Shown here: positions 54,052 to 62,549 of the stretch, one piece after another
Position numbering within the stretch: position 1 is the stretch's first letter
Layout of the letters: each line of letters starts with the position of its first letter
Assembly: GCA_026874595.1 (NCBI GenBank)
Contig: JAPPUL010000074.1
Coordinates: 1 to 64,000, forward strand
Source: Sipunculus nudus
Lineage: Eukaryota; Annelida; Sipuncula; Golfingiida; Sipunculidae
DNA: 64,000 nucleotides
Reading direction: 5' to 3'
Translations under genes and position numbers: made by a program
Notes under the pieces: model-generated
The model's input: the letters and a program-made list of their open reading frames with translations, nothing else
What the model was told of the DNA's origin: nothing
Databases searched by the model: none

Positions 54052-54360
54052 ATGATCAAAATTATTATGTCTACTGTTCCGCAAAGTCAGGCATCTATCA
54101 TCTGTGACAAGCTTTTGAATAAAAAACTAACCGCTTGTATAAACATATTGCCGTTGCTTGAAAGTAGATACCTTTGGAAAGGTAAAATCCAAGTTGATAA
54201 AGAGGCTTTACTTATTATAAAAACTTTGGATTCAGTGCTTGATGAGCTTATAAGCGAAATTAGTAATGTACACCCTTATGAGATCCCTGAAATCGTTGTT
54301 CTTGATGTTGAGCAAGTTAATGGGCCTTACTTTTCTTGGATTACAGAATCTATTGGTTAG
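54052..54360 (+). CDS. cutA: CutA1 divalent-cation tolerance protein
   Basis: 102 residues from the ATG at 54052, which follows GAGAGG (54039-54044); a TTG at 54037 would add five residues. LLNKKLTACINILPLLESRY, LWKGKIQVDKEALLIIKT and VHPYEIPEIVVLDVEQVN match the trimeric CutA family closely (CvNI, Y.W.G.i....E, hPYe.PEi). Its role is unclear in most bacteria; links to copper and other metals have been proposed. The last 11 bases overlap the 3' end of the convergent transglutaminase-like gene. Confidence 0.93.
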   Translation: MIKIIMSTVPQSQASIICDKLLNKKLTACINILPLLESRYLWKGKIQVDKEALLIIKTLDSVLDELISEISNVHPYEIPEIVVLDVEQVNGPYFSWITESIG

Positions 54361-56098
54361 GAGTGTTTTTGTTTTTCTTCTTTTTCTTTTTCTTTGGACG
54401 TATGCCTTCTAGCTTGAAGCATAGATCTAGGTAGAGATACATCTTCTGACCTGCTTTAGTGTAATAGGTATCCTCACTGTGATTATATCCATTGGCGTAT
54501 ATACCTCGCCAAAGCATTATCTCTTTAGTTGATAAATTAACAGACAAAATATATTCTCCCTCCTCCAAGATATGCCCTTTTGAGAAACTAAATTCTATAA
54601 AGCTATATCGTCCTGAGTTTTTCATATCCTGCACCTTTACTGCTTTACTTTTTATCCTAATTCCCTTACTCTTACTCCTTATCTCAACCCATGCGTTGCC
54701 TAGTGAATGATTGTTGAATCTAAATAAGGGCAAAAGCACCCGCTCAACTTCAAGCTTTTGGGGGATAACAATCTCTTGTTTATGAATACTATTTCCAGAT
54801 AGTCGTACTTCCATTTGTTTTAGTTTTTCATTAAACTCAAGAGAATAAGGATTAAAACCAAGCAATATCTTTCCTTTATCTGGATTTTTTATAACTTTTA
54901 AGTGCTTTGATTCAAACATCGGAAATAAATTATTTACGTATTCTAGTTCCTTTATTCTTAAATCTGGTAGTAGTAGTAAATCTTTTGTTTTAGTATAACT
55001 TGTTATCTGAAGTTTGTTTCTCTCCTTCTTACCCGAAATGAACGCTTTAATTCTTATATCTTCTAACTCTTTGTATACCCCTCCTGTTACTAACCCTGAC
55101 TCCTCAATGTCTTCGTCTATATCCTCAACATATGCCCTCGTATACCCGCCCTCGCTATCAAGACTTACATTGCGTTTTAGTATATTCGGTGGCACAAAAA
55201 AATATGTCCCATAAAGATCAAAGGGAACCCAGCCAAGATTTGGAAAGTAGACTTCTATCCAATTATAAATACTTTCAGGATAGCTTATTCTCAAGTTCTT
55301 TGTATAGCTTGGCGGCGCATACAATATCTGTTTCTTATCAAAACTCTCATCTTCTAATATATTGTTCCCACGCGTTATCTCAAACGATTTATGTGTAGAT
55401 ATGCCATGTACAAACCGACACGGTATCCCAAGCTCTCTTAGTATCCCAAGTGATACATTTAATATTCCTTTTATATTTCCTTTGCCCCTAAAAAGAACCT
55501 TATTTGCTTTACTCTCACTCTCGCTAACATCTAAACTGATATTACTCTTTACCCAAGTAAGTACCTTCATTAGCATCCGAAATTGATTGTCATTTTGACT
55601 TAAAAGCCGCTTTACTTTTTCTTTCCATGATTTGTCTATCTTTGTTGCAGGAGTTTTTATAATGTAGTTTTTAACGCTTCTTATCATCGACTTTGATAGT
55701 GGATGTTCATAAAAATTAGACGGGGGGTATATGTTTACTTCATTATCTAATACAAACTGTGATTCTATCTTTATACTTTCTGATAATATCCTTTCAAAAA
55801 ATATCTCAAGTACTTCATTGCCGAGTTTGTCTTTGTAAGTTTTAATATGGTCTGGACGGGGACTTATTTTCGGAGTATAATCGGATATTATCTGTTTATT
55901 TATACCGCTTGTGTGGCTTTTGAATCTGTAGGTTATAAGCCGTACATTCCCTTCTACCTGATCTATTTTTACTGTCTCTATGAATTTTGCTTGTACATTA
56001 GTTTCTAGTATAGAACCATCTAAGAAAAAGACATCTCCACCTAGGCCTTGCGGAAATAATAAAACTAGAAGGAATATATAAAACAATATCTTATTCAT
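54350..56098 (-). CDS. Exported transglutaminase-like domain protein with probable loss of catalytic residues
   Basis: 582 residues. A signal peptide is seen (1-21, MNKILFYIFLLVLLFPQGLG). An N-terminal DUF3857-like beta region is followed by a transglutaminase-like core: MLMKVLTWVKSNISLDVSES, GKGNIKGILNVSLGILRELG then IPCRFVHGI, and YNWIEVYFPNLGWVPFDLYG. In active members the first block carries Cys (GxC) and the second starts with His (HAWVEVY); here they read GKGNIKG and YNWIEVY, so Cys and His appear absent while the Asp of PFD is kept (near residue 293). The C-terminal 250 residues are beta-rich, ending in a Lys run. Likely a periplasmic structural or binding protein. Confidence 0.78.
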   Translation of the reverse strand: MNKILFYIFLLVLLFPQGLGGDVFFLDGSILETNVQAKFIETVKIDQVEGNVRLITYRFKSHTSGINKQIISDYTPKISPRPDHIKTYKDKLGNEVLEIFFERILSESIKIESQFVLDNEVNIYPPSNFYEHPLSKSMIRSVKNYIIKTPATKIDKSWKEKVKRLLSQNDNQFRMLMKVLTWVKSNISLDVSESESKANKVLFRGKGNIKGILNVSLGILRELGIPCRFVHGISTHKSFEITRGNNILEDESFDKKQILYAPPSYTKNLRISYPESIYNWIEVYFPNLGWVPFDLYGTYFFVPPNILKRNVSLDSEGGYTRAYVEDIDEDIEESGLVTGGVYKELEDIRIKAFISGKKERNKLQITSYTKTKDLLLLPDLRIKELEYVNNLFPMFESKHLKVIKNPDKGKILLGFNPYSLEFNEKLKQMEVRLSGNSIHKQEIVIPQKLEVERVLLPLFRFNNHSLGNAWVEIRSKSKGIRIKSKAVKVQDMKNSGRYSFIEFSFSKGHILEEGEYILSVNLSTKEIMLWRGIYANGYNHSEDTYYTKAGQKMYLYLDLCFKLEGIRPKKKKKKKNKNTPNQ

Positions 56099-56100
56099 TT

Positions 56101-56124
56101 AGCTTTACTTTTAGCTTTACTTTA
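56101..56124. repeat. 12-bp tandem duplication upstream of the transglutaminase-like gene
   Basis: AGCTTTACTTTT (56101-56112) is followed by AGCTTTACTTTA (56113-56124), immediately 5' of the ATG on the coding strand. It adds to the set of short duplications at gene boundaries. Confidence 0.88.
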
Positions 56125-56133
56125 TTTTCTAAT

Positions 56134-56667
56134 TTAAGGAGCTTTGTAAAAAGGTATGCCATGCTCTTTATATGCTTTCCATATCTTTATATAACGTCTT
56201 GCACTCTCCCTTATGTGTTCTATTTCTTTTTCTTTTAAGTCTCGTTTGACTTTTGCAGGACTGCCGAGTATAAGTACTCCAGGCGGAAACTTCTTTCCAG
56301 GGGATATTAAAGAGCCCGCCCCAACCATACTATTTTTTCCTATCTGGGCGCCGTCCATTACTATTGAACCCATTCCAATTAAGCATTCATCTCCTATTGT
56401 ACATCCGTGGATTATAACATTATGTCCTACTGTTACATCTTTTCCGATTATGCTTTTATAATCAGCATCTGCTACATGAATTACACTATTGTCTTGAATG
56501 TTAGTATTTTCGCCTATCTCTATGTCGTTTATATCCCCTCTTAATGTCGTATTGTACCAGATACTTGCTCCTTTTGCTATCCGTACCTTCCCCATTATAT
56601 ATACTCCAGCTCCTATAAATGTATCTGGATGCACTTCCGGATAGCGATTACTATAGTCTTCTAACAC
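56134..56667 (-). CDS. Gamma-carbonic-anhydrase-like hexapeptide-repeat protein
   Basis: 177 residues, a left-handed beta-helix built from hexapeptide repeats (IGAGVYIMGKVRIAKGASIW, IGENTNIQDNSVIHVADAD, IGMGSIVMDGAQIGKNSMVG). The metal-ligand histidines of the gamma-CA family are present: SVIHVADAD and VGHNVIIHGC. The C-terminal helix follows. Members bind Zn or Fe, but enzymatic activity of the YrdA/Cam-like group is often unproven. Between gyrA and the transglutaminase-like gene on the minus strand. Confidence 0.88.
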   Translation of the reverse strand: MLEDYSNRYPEVHPDTFIGAGVYIMGKVRIAKGASIWYNTTLRGDINDIEIGENTNIQDNSVIHVADADYKSIIGKDVTVGHNVIIHGCTIGDECLIGMGSIVMDGAQIGKNSMVGAGSLISPGKKFPPGVLILGSPAKVKRDLKEKEIEHIRESARRYIKIWKAYKEHGIPFYKAP

Positions 56668-56758
56668 TATTTTTTTACCTCTACTATACCTCTTTATCTT
56701 TTTAAGTTACCATAAATATTTAATATTGACTAGATATTTACTTAGCTTTTTTATCCCT

Positions 56759-56854
56759 TTATTCCCTTCTCATTTATTCCCTTCTCATTTATTCCCTTCT
56801 CATTTATTCGTTCACTTCGATTCCCTCACTTCGATTCCCTCACTTCGATTCCCT
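56759..56854. repeat. Two adjacent tandem arrays at the gyrA 3' end
   Basis: TTATTCCCTTCTCAT (15 bp) is repeated at 56759-56773, 56774-56788 and 56789-56803. CACTTCGATTCCCT (14 bp) is repeated at 56813-56826, 56827-56840 and 56841-56854. The second array covers the gyrA stop codon (56840-56842), so the gene end has been copied into the downstream spacer. Confidence 0.96.
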
Positions 56855-59326
56855 TTCTTCGATTCCATCGCTACCATTGTCTTTCTGCTCAGCCTCCTCA
56901 TCCGATGTGGCACTTGCTACCGATACTACATAATCCCCTTCCTTTACGTTTACCACCTTTACTCCGCTTGCCGCACGTCCGAATGATGATATGCCCTTTA
57001 CTGCTGTTTTTACTATCATTCCATTTGAGGTGCTTATTACTACCACTTCTTCCTCTCCCACCGAGTGTACCGCAGAAACTAAGCCCGTCTTATCTGTCAC
57101 CTTTATGTATATCTGTCCTCCCGTTCCCCTGCCGTGTCTCCTTAATTCACTAAACTTCAATAACTTCCCATACCCTCCATTTGTGATTACAAACAGTTTC
57201 TTATCCTTTTCTACCTTGACCATCCCTATAAGCTCGTTTTCTCCCTTTACCCGTATCCCTTTGACTCCACGCGCATTACGACCCGTTTGGCGTATCTCAT
57301 CTTCTGATACCTTTAATGCTTTACCCTCTTTTGTACATAGCACAAGCTCTGAGTCCCCATCCGTTAATAGTACTGATACAAGTTCATCGTCATTATCCAA
57401 GTTTATCGCCTTAATACCACGTATCTTAGCATTCACAAAGGATGATAACATCGTTCGCTTTATTATCCCCTTCTTCGTAATTAGTACCACAGGATTTGGA
57501 CTCTCTTCGTAGCTTTTTACCGTTAAACACGCTCGTATCGTCTCCTCATCCTCAAGCCTTAAGAATATGTTTAGTTTCTTACCTCGCCCTATACGGCTCC
57601 CTTCCGGTAAATCATATACCTTTGTGTAAAACGTTCTGCCTTTATTTGAGAAAAACATTATATAATCATGGGTTGACGATATGAATATGTGCTCATTGAA
57701 ATCATCGTCACGAATTGATACGCCCGTTATACCAACTCCTCCTCGCTTTTGCCTTTTGTATGTGTCAACTGGAAGACGCTTTATAAAACCCCTGTGCGAT
57801 AACGTTACTACGTTTTGCTCCTCCTCTATTAATGATTCTTTGTCCAAATCCTCTATATCATCTTCTATCTTCGTACGACGTTCATCTCCATACTTCTTTT
57901 TCATCTCAAGCAGGTCTTCTTTTATGTTTTTATATTGTAACTCTTCGTGTTCCAATAGCTCTTTACAGCCCTTTATAAACTTTGTAAGCTCCTCGTACTC
58001 CTTTAAAAGATTTGATGATTCAAGTGCTGTTAGTCTTTGTAGGCGCATCTCAAGTATTGCCTTAGATTGCTCTTCTGTTAGCCTGAACTGCTCCATTAAA
58101 CCATTTTGTGCCTCTTTTGTGTCTTCACTCCCGCGGATTAACTTTATTATCTCATTTATGCTTTTTAACGCTATTAATAAACCTTCAACTATATGTGCCC
58201 GCTTTTGTGCTTTATCAAGATCATAGCTTGTTCGCCTTATTAATACTTCCTTTCTGTGCCCTATGTAATATTCTATTACCTCCTTTAAGCTTAGTACTTT
58301 AGGGGTTCCGTCTACCAAGGCAAGCATTATTATACTAAAGCTACTTTGGAGTGCGGTGTGAGCATATAATCTGTTTAATATAACCCCTGGATTTGCACCG
58401 CGTTTAAGCTCAAGCACTATTCGCATCCCGCTCCTGTCTGATTCATCTCGTATATCTCCTATCCCCTCTATTCGCTTTTCCTTTACATGATTTGCTATCT
58501 TTATTATAAGTTCTGCTTTGTTTACTTGATAGGGAAGCTCGTCTATTATTATTGATTCCCTCCCGCCTTTCCCTACTTCTACATTTACATTACCTCGCAC
58601 TCTTACTTTCCCTCGTCCCGTTAGGTAGGATTCCCTTAAGCTATTTGAATTATAGATTATTCCATAAGTCGGAAAGTCAGGACCTTTTACATGTTTTAAA
58701 AGCTCTTCTGTCTCTATTTCAAAATTGTCTATTAGGGCTATTGTTGCATCTATTACTTCACATAAATTATGAGGTGGAATACTAGTTGCCATACCTACTG
58801 CTATACCAGTTGCTCCGTTTACAAGTAGGTTTGGTATGTAGCTAGGTAGTACTGTCGGCTCCTCAAGTGAGTCGTCGTAGTTTAGTGACATGTCTACTGT
58901 GTGTTTTTGTATATCACGAAGCATCTCATTGGCAAAGTGTGTTATCCGGGTTTCTGTATACCTCATCGCCGCTGCCATGTCTCCGTCTACCGATCCAAAG
59001 TTACCTTGCCCCTTTATAAGCAGATATCTCATCGAGAAATCTTGCGCCATCCGAACAAGCGCATTGTATACTGACATATCACCATGTGGATGATACTTAC
59101 CAAGTACCTCACCCACTATCGCTGCCGACTTCTTATAAGGCCTATCTGGTAAAACCCCAAGCCCGTTCATTGCATACAAAATCCTTCTGTGCACCGGCTT
59201 AAGTCCATCTCGTACGTCCGGTAAGGCCCGGCTTACTATTACACTCATTGCGTAGGTCAAATATGCCTTTTTCATCTCGTCTTCTATTGCTATCGGTATT
59301 ATCTTTTCTCGTTCAGAGTCTGACAC
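56840..59326 (-). CDS. gyrA: DNA gyrase subunit A
   Basis: 828 residues. SRALPDVRDGLKPVHRRILY, GEVLGKYHPHGDMSVYNALV and DMAAAMRYTETRI (catalytic Tyr near 123) are the type II topoisomerase A core. The C-terminal beta-pinwheel contains a GyrA box-like QKRGGVGITG near 550, favouring GyrA over ParC. At the two classical quinolone positions (E. coli 83 and 87) the residues are Met84 and Asn88 instead of Ser and Asp. The tail after about 800 is acidic (SDEEAEQKDNGSDGIEERES). Starts 51 bp after thiD. Confidence 0.97.
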   Translation of the reverse strand: MSDSEREKIIPIAIEDEMKKAYLTYAMSVIVSRALPDVRDGLKPVHRRILYAMNGLGVLPDRPYKKSAAIVGEVLGKYHPHGDMSVYNALVRMAQDFSMRYLLIKGQGNFGSVDGDMAAAMRYTETRITHFANEMLRDIQKHTVDMSLNYDDSLEEPTVLPSYIPNLLVNGATGIAVGMATSIPPHNLCEVIDATIALIDNFEIETEELLKHVKGPDFPTYGIIYNSNSLRESYLTGRGKVRVRGNVNVEVGKGGRESIIIDELPYQVNKAELIIKIANHVKEKRIEGIGDIRDESDRSGMRIVLELKRGANPGVILNRLYAHTALQSSFSIIMLALVDGTPKVLSLKEVIEYYIGHRKEVLIRRTSYDLDKAQKRAHIVEGLLIALKSINEIIKLIRGSEDTKEAQNGLMEQFRLTEEQSKAILEMRLQRLTALESSNLLKEYEELTKFIKGCKELLEHEELQYKNIKEDLLEMKKKYGDERRTKIEDDIEDLDKESLIEEEQNVVTLSHRGFIKRLPVDTYKRQKRGGVGITGVSIRDDDFNEHIFISSTHDYIMFFSNKGRTFYTKVYDLPEGSRIGRGKKLNIFLRLEDEETIRACLTVKSYEESPNPVVLITKKGIIKRTMLSSFVNAKIRGIKAINLDNDDELVSVLLTDGDSELVLCTKEGKALKVSEDEIRQTGRNARGVKGIRVKGENELIGMVKVEKDKKLFVITNGGYGKLLKFSELRRHGRGTGGQIYIKVTDKTGLVSAVHSVGEEEVVVISTSNGMIVKTAVKGISSFGRAASGVKVVNVKEGDYVVSVASATSDEEAEQKDNGSDGIEERESK

Positions 59327-59376
59327 GGTATTCTCCTAATCTTTTAATTTATTTTATCTATATTATTTATGTCTTT

Positions 59377-60258
59377 TTATGAAATACAAAAGTGGTTTAT
59401 AGGGCCGCCTTCTTTGCCAAGCTTGTACGACTTTTTTAACGCTTTTGTTATATACTTCTTTGCTTTTTCTATCGCTTCCCTTAAACTAAGTCCTTCGCCC
59501 ATATAATATGTTATTGCACTTGATAAACCACAACCAGTACCATGTGTCCCTTTTGCGTTAACACGCTCTTCTTTATAATAGTATAACTCTTTGGCTTTAT
59601 ATAGTATGTCTTGCGCATATTTATCTTCATAAGAACTACTCTTAGCTTTTCCTATACCCCCTCTAAGTTCTCTGAGTTTATGACCCCCCTTTAACAATAT
59701 CCCAACCTCGCCTCCAAGTCTCTCCCCGTAACTTTTTAACTCCTCTTTAAGCCATTCTTTATCTTTGGGTTTGCTATTTGTTAATATACAAAACTCTTTT
59801 AGGTTCGGAGTTATTAAGGTGCTTCTTCGAAAGAGTTCTGTATTTAAATAATCTATTAGCTCTTTTTCTCCATTCTCCTTTACAAACCTTTCCCCGCTTA
59901 CCGTTGCTGATAACACAGGATCTAGTATCCACGGTATCTCTTTATTATAACTCATATAGCCTTTTATAACTTCTGCTATCCCTTTGCTGTATAGTATCCC
60001 TACTTTTACTCCTTTTATATTAAAATCTTTAAAAACTGCTCTTAGTTGACAATCTATTATATCTTCTCCTAGTACCTCAACCCCAAGTACTCCTCTCGTA
60101 TTTTGAGCCGTTACTACCGTTAAAACCGTAAGTCCATAACCTCCAAGGGCGCATATCGTCTTTAAATCACCTTGTACCCCTGCTCCACAACTTGGATCTG
60201 AACCCCCAATGCTTAATATGCAGCCTCGCTCTTCCAACATCTTTATCCCTTTCCTCAA
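59377..60258 (-). CDS. thiD: Hydroxymethylpyrimidine / phosphomethylpyrimidine kinase
   Basis: 293 residues, slightly long. CILSIGGSDPSCGAGVQGDL and GGYGLTVLTVVTAQNTRGV are the classical ThiD start; VKVGILYS, PWILDPVLSATVSG, LITPNLKEFCILTN, LLKGGH and KGTHGTGCGLSSAITYYM complete the ribokinase-like fold. It phosphorylates HMP and HMP-P in thiamine synthesis. An insert of about 25 residues (KLRELRGGIGKAKSSSYEDK) sits before the final motif. The second Met (MLEERG) is an alternative start. Between hisS and gyrA. Confidence 0.93.
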   Translation of the reverse strand: MRKGIKMLEERGCILSIGGSDPSCGAGVQGDLKTICALGGYGLTVLTVVTAQNTRGVLGVEVLGEDIIDCQLRAVFKDFNIKGVKVGILYSKGIAEVIKGYMSYNKEIPWILDPVLSATVSGERFVKENGEKELIDYLNTELFRRSTLITPNLKEFCILTNSKPKDKEWLKEELKSYGERLGGEVGILLKGGHKLRELRGGIGKAKSSSYEDKYAQDILYKAKELYYYKEERVNAKGTHGTGCGLSSAITYYMGEGLSLREAIEKAKKYITKALKKSYKLGKEGGPINHFCIS

Positions 60259-60285
60259 CTAAAAGCCCGTTTAATACATTTATAT

Positions 60286-61611
60286 TTAATCATTTTCAAG
60301 CAGCTTCTTTATTGCTTCGTCCAAGCTCAAAGTATTTTGTCTGCCGCTCTTAAGCTCTTTTAACGTTACCTGCCCCGCTTTTATCTCATCAGGTCCATAT
60401 ACTATTACGTAGTTTATCTCTTTTTTGTCTGCATAGCTAAATTGTTTTTTAAGCTTCATCTCTTTATATATTGTCTCTACGTTTATCCCATGCCCCCGAA
60501 GCTTACTTGCAAGTTTTAGTACATCACCCTTAAAATCACTCCTAAACAACGTTATTAACACTTTTGTTAGACTGCTTTTTGTTTTTATCTTGCCAAGCTG
60601 CTTTAATAAGCTTAGTATACGATCAAGCCCTATTGTACTTCCTACCGAAGGTACAGCCCCTCCACCCAAACTCCCTAAAAGATTGTCATATCGTCCTCCA
60701 CCGCTTAGACTGCCTATGTTTTTTTGCTCTAATGAATTACTCTCATATACTGTCCCTGTATAATAATCAAGACCCCTTACTAGACTTAGATCAAGTCTTA
60801 TATTCTCTTGCTCAACTCCGGTAAGCCTAAGATAGCTTAGTATTCTTTCAAGCTCCAAAATACCTGCCTCCCCATCTTCTATCCCATCCAAAATATCTTT
60901 TAACTCATTTAAAAATAACTCATTAGACTCTTTTTTAGTATAGCCTAGTTTTATTAGACTAAAAACTTTATCTATAGCCTCTGCTTTATACTTTAAACTA
61001 ACTAACTCTTCTTGAACGCCACTCTCGCCTAGCTTGTCAAGTTTATCTAATGTCCGGTAGAATATCGCCTCTGTGCCCTCTTTTAGCCCAGATAGTTTTG
61101 TAATTCCATTTAAAAGCTTCCTGTTATTTAGCCTTATTACGTATCTTCCTATCTCAAGGGCTTTTAGAACTTCGTTTGTCATCGTTATGATTTCTGCATC
61201 CGCTGCAAGATCTTCTTCGCCCACTATGTCTGCATCGCATTGATAAAACTCTCGAAAACGTCCTTGATTCGGTTGTGGCCTGTCTGCTCGCCATACAGGC
61301 TGTATCTGGTAACGCCGAAACGGCTTTTGTAGAACATCTTTATTTTGATTCCAAAACCGCGATAGCGGTACTGTTAAATCGTATTTCAAACCTGCAACAT
61401 TCCCGCCTTTGTAGTCTAAACGGTATATTAGCCTGTCTGCCTCCTCTCCGTATTTATTTAACAGTATGTCTAGATACTCTATTGCTGGGGTCTCAAGCGG
61501 GACAAAACCATATCTCTCGTATGTCTTCTTTATCTTTTCTATTATCTGGTTTCGTAAGATCATTTCATTTGGCAGGTAATCTCTTGTCCCCTTGAAGTTC
61601 CGTACTGACAT
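60286..61611 (-). CDS. hisS: Histidyl-tRNA synthetase
   Basis: 441 residues. Motif 2 region reads FRRYQIQPVWRADRPQPNQG and RFREFYQCDADIVG; the histidine-specific segments LVRGLDYYTGTVYE and GGGRYDNLLGSLGGGAVPSV are intact, followed by the anticodon-binding domain (VLITLFRSDF...). KYDLTVPLSRFWNQN takes the place of the LRPEGT segment of the common E. coli-like form, so this belongs to the DLTVP-type HisRS found in eukaryotes, archaea and some bacteria. First gene of the hisS-thiD-gyrA series. The 295-bp spacer to aioB (61612-61906) carries the aio promoter and no gene that I can support. Confidence 0.96.
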   Translation of the reverse strand: MSVRNFKGTRDYLPNEMILRNQIIEKIKKTYERYGFVPLETPAIEYLDILLNKYGEEADRLIYRLDYKGGNVAGLKYDLTVPLSRFWNQNKDVLQKPFRRYQIQPVWRADRPQPNQGRFREFYQCDADIVGEEDLAADAEIITMTNEVLKALEIGRYVIRLNNRKLLNGITKLSGLKEGTEAIFYRTLDKLDKLGESGVQEELVSLKYKAEAIDKVFSLIKLGYTKKESNELFLNELKDILDGIEDGEAGILELERILSYLRLTGVEQENIRLDLSLVRGLDYYTGTVYESNSLEQKNIGSLSGGGRYDNLLGSLGGGAVPSVGSTIGLDRILSLLKQLGKIKTKSSLTKVLITLFRSDFKGDVLKLASKLRGHGINVETIYKEMKLKKQFSYADKKEINYVIVYGPDEIKAGQVTLKELKSGRQNTLSLDEAIKKLLEND

Positions 61612-61797
61612 CCTCTTTTCGCCCTTTTTTATACTCGTTTACTTTTGTAAGTCATAGTAAGTCATATATAGTAATAATAAATTCCCCCTTTGGCAGCGAC
61701 TTAATCAACTTTTTATATTTGTAATTTATCCTTAATTTCAATCTAATGTTATTTTGTTTATTTAATCAATTTTTACAAGCAATCCTTATTTTTTTTG

Positions 61798-61826
61798 TTG
61801 ACTTATTCCCCTTATAAACTTATACT
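61798..61826 (+). promoter_or_regulatory. Sigma-70-type promoter for aioBA
   Basis: TTGACT (61798-61803) and TATACT (61821-61826) are 17 bases apart, giving one mismatch each to consensus. The predicted leader is about 75 bases. An inverted repeat AACTTA/TAAGTT (61817-61822 and 61831-61836, 8-base gap) overlaps the -10 region and may be an operator. The sigma-70 match contrasts with the sigma-54 promoters known for aio genes in some proteobacteria. Confidence 0.62.
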
Positions 61827-61906
61827 CAACTAAGTTATAGATAGTAAGAGTATAAACCTAAAATGATTTTTGTACAGATTTAATATTTTATTTATGGGGA
61901 GGCTAT

Positions 61907-62479
61907 ATGGAAGAACTTGGAAGCTCAATTAAAAGCTCGATTAACAGAAGAAAGTTTTTAACTCTAAGTGCAGGTATTGCAGGCTCTGCGATAGTTGGAG
62001 CCGCTTGTAAGGCAGAGCAAAAACAAAAAGATAGTGCAAAAAGTACAACAAAAGAAGATAGCACAAAAAAGGATGCATCCTCATCCTCCTCCTCATCCAC
62101 ATCTACTATAGCAAAGGCAAAAGAACTTAAAGTAAACAGCCCCAAAAGTTTTACATACCCAGATAAAGACTCTCCATGCATATTAGTTGATATAGGAGAA
62201 AGTGCTTTGGGTGGTGTTGGTCCTAATAATAGTATTGTTGCCTTTAGTCGGCTTTGTACACATATGGGTTGTGCCACGGGTTATGATAAGAAAACAAAGA
62301 CTTTTAAATGTCCATGTCACTTTAGTATATTCGATTCTGCCATAGCCGGACAACAAACATGCGGCCAAGGCACTATAAATCTACCGCAAATTATCCTTGA
62401 GTATGATTCAAATACCGACTCTATAATGGCAACTGGTGTTAATGGTATGATTTACGGCAGGCAAAGCAATATTATCTAA
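61907..62479 (+). CDS. aioB: Arsenite oxidase small (Rieske) subunit
   Basis: 190 residues. A Tat-type signal is seen ([19 protein letters not shown], residues 13-31). A poly-Ser/Thr/Lys linker (about 38-70) follows. The Rieske domain has [13 protein letters not shown] and [20 protein letters not shown] then [10 protein letters not shown], which is the AioB pattern (CPCHFSxFD...AG...CGQ). It receives electrons from the Mo-bis-MGD subunit encoded next, in the periplasm. GGGGAGG at 61896-61902 is a strong ribosome binding site. Confidence 0.93.
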   Translation: MEELGSSIKSSINRRKFLTLSAGIAGSAIVGAACKAEQKQKDSAKSTTKEDSTKKDASSSSSSSTSTIAKAKELKVNSPKSFTYPDKDSPCILVDIGESALGGVGPNNSIVAFSRLCTHMGCATGYDKKTKTFKCPCHFSIFDSAIAGQQTCGQGTINLPQIILEYDSNTDSIMATGVNGMIYGRQSNII

Positions 62480-62549
62480 ATTATTTTAAATACTCCTATA
62501 CTTAGGAATAGCTAAATCTTTAAGATAACTAAATTAGAGGAGAGTAGAT

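Noticed and set aside
56759-56854. CRISPR or integron-type repeat array after gyrA
   Set aside because: Units of 14 and 15 bp are directly joined with no unique spacers, and no cas or integrase genes are near.
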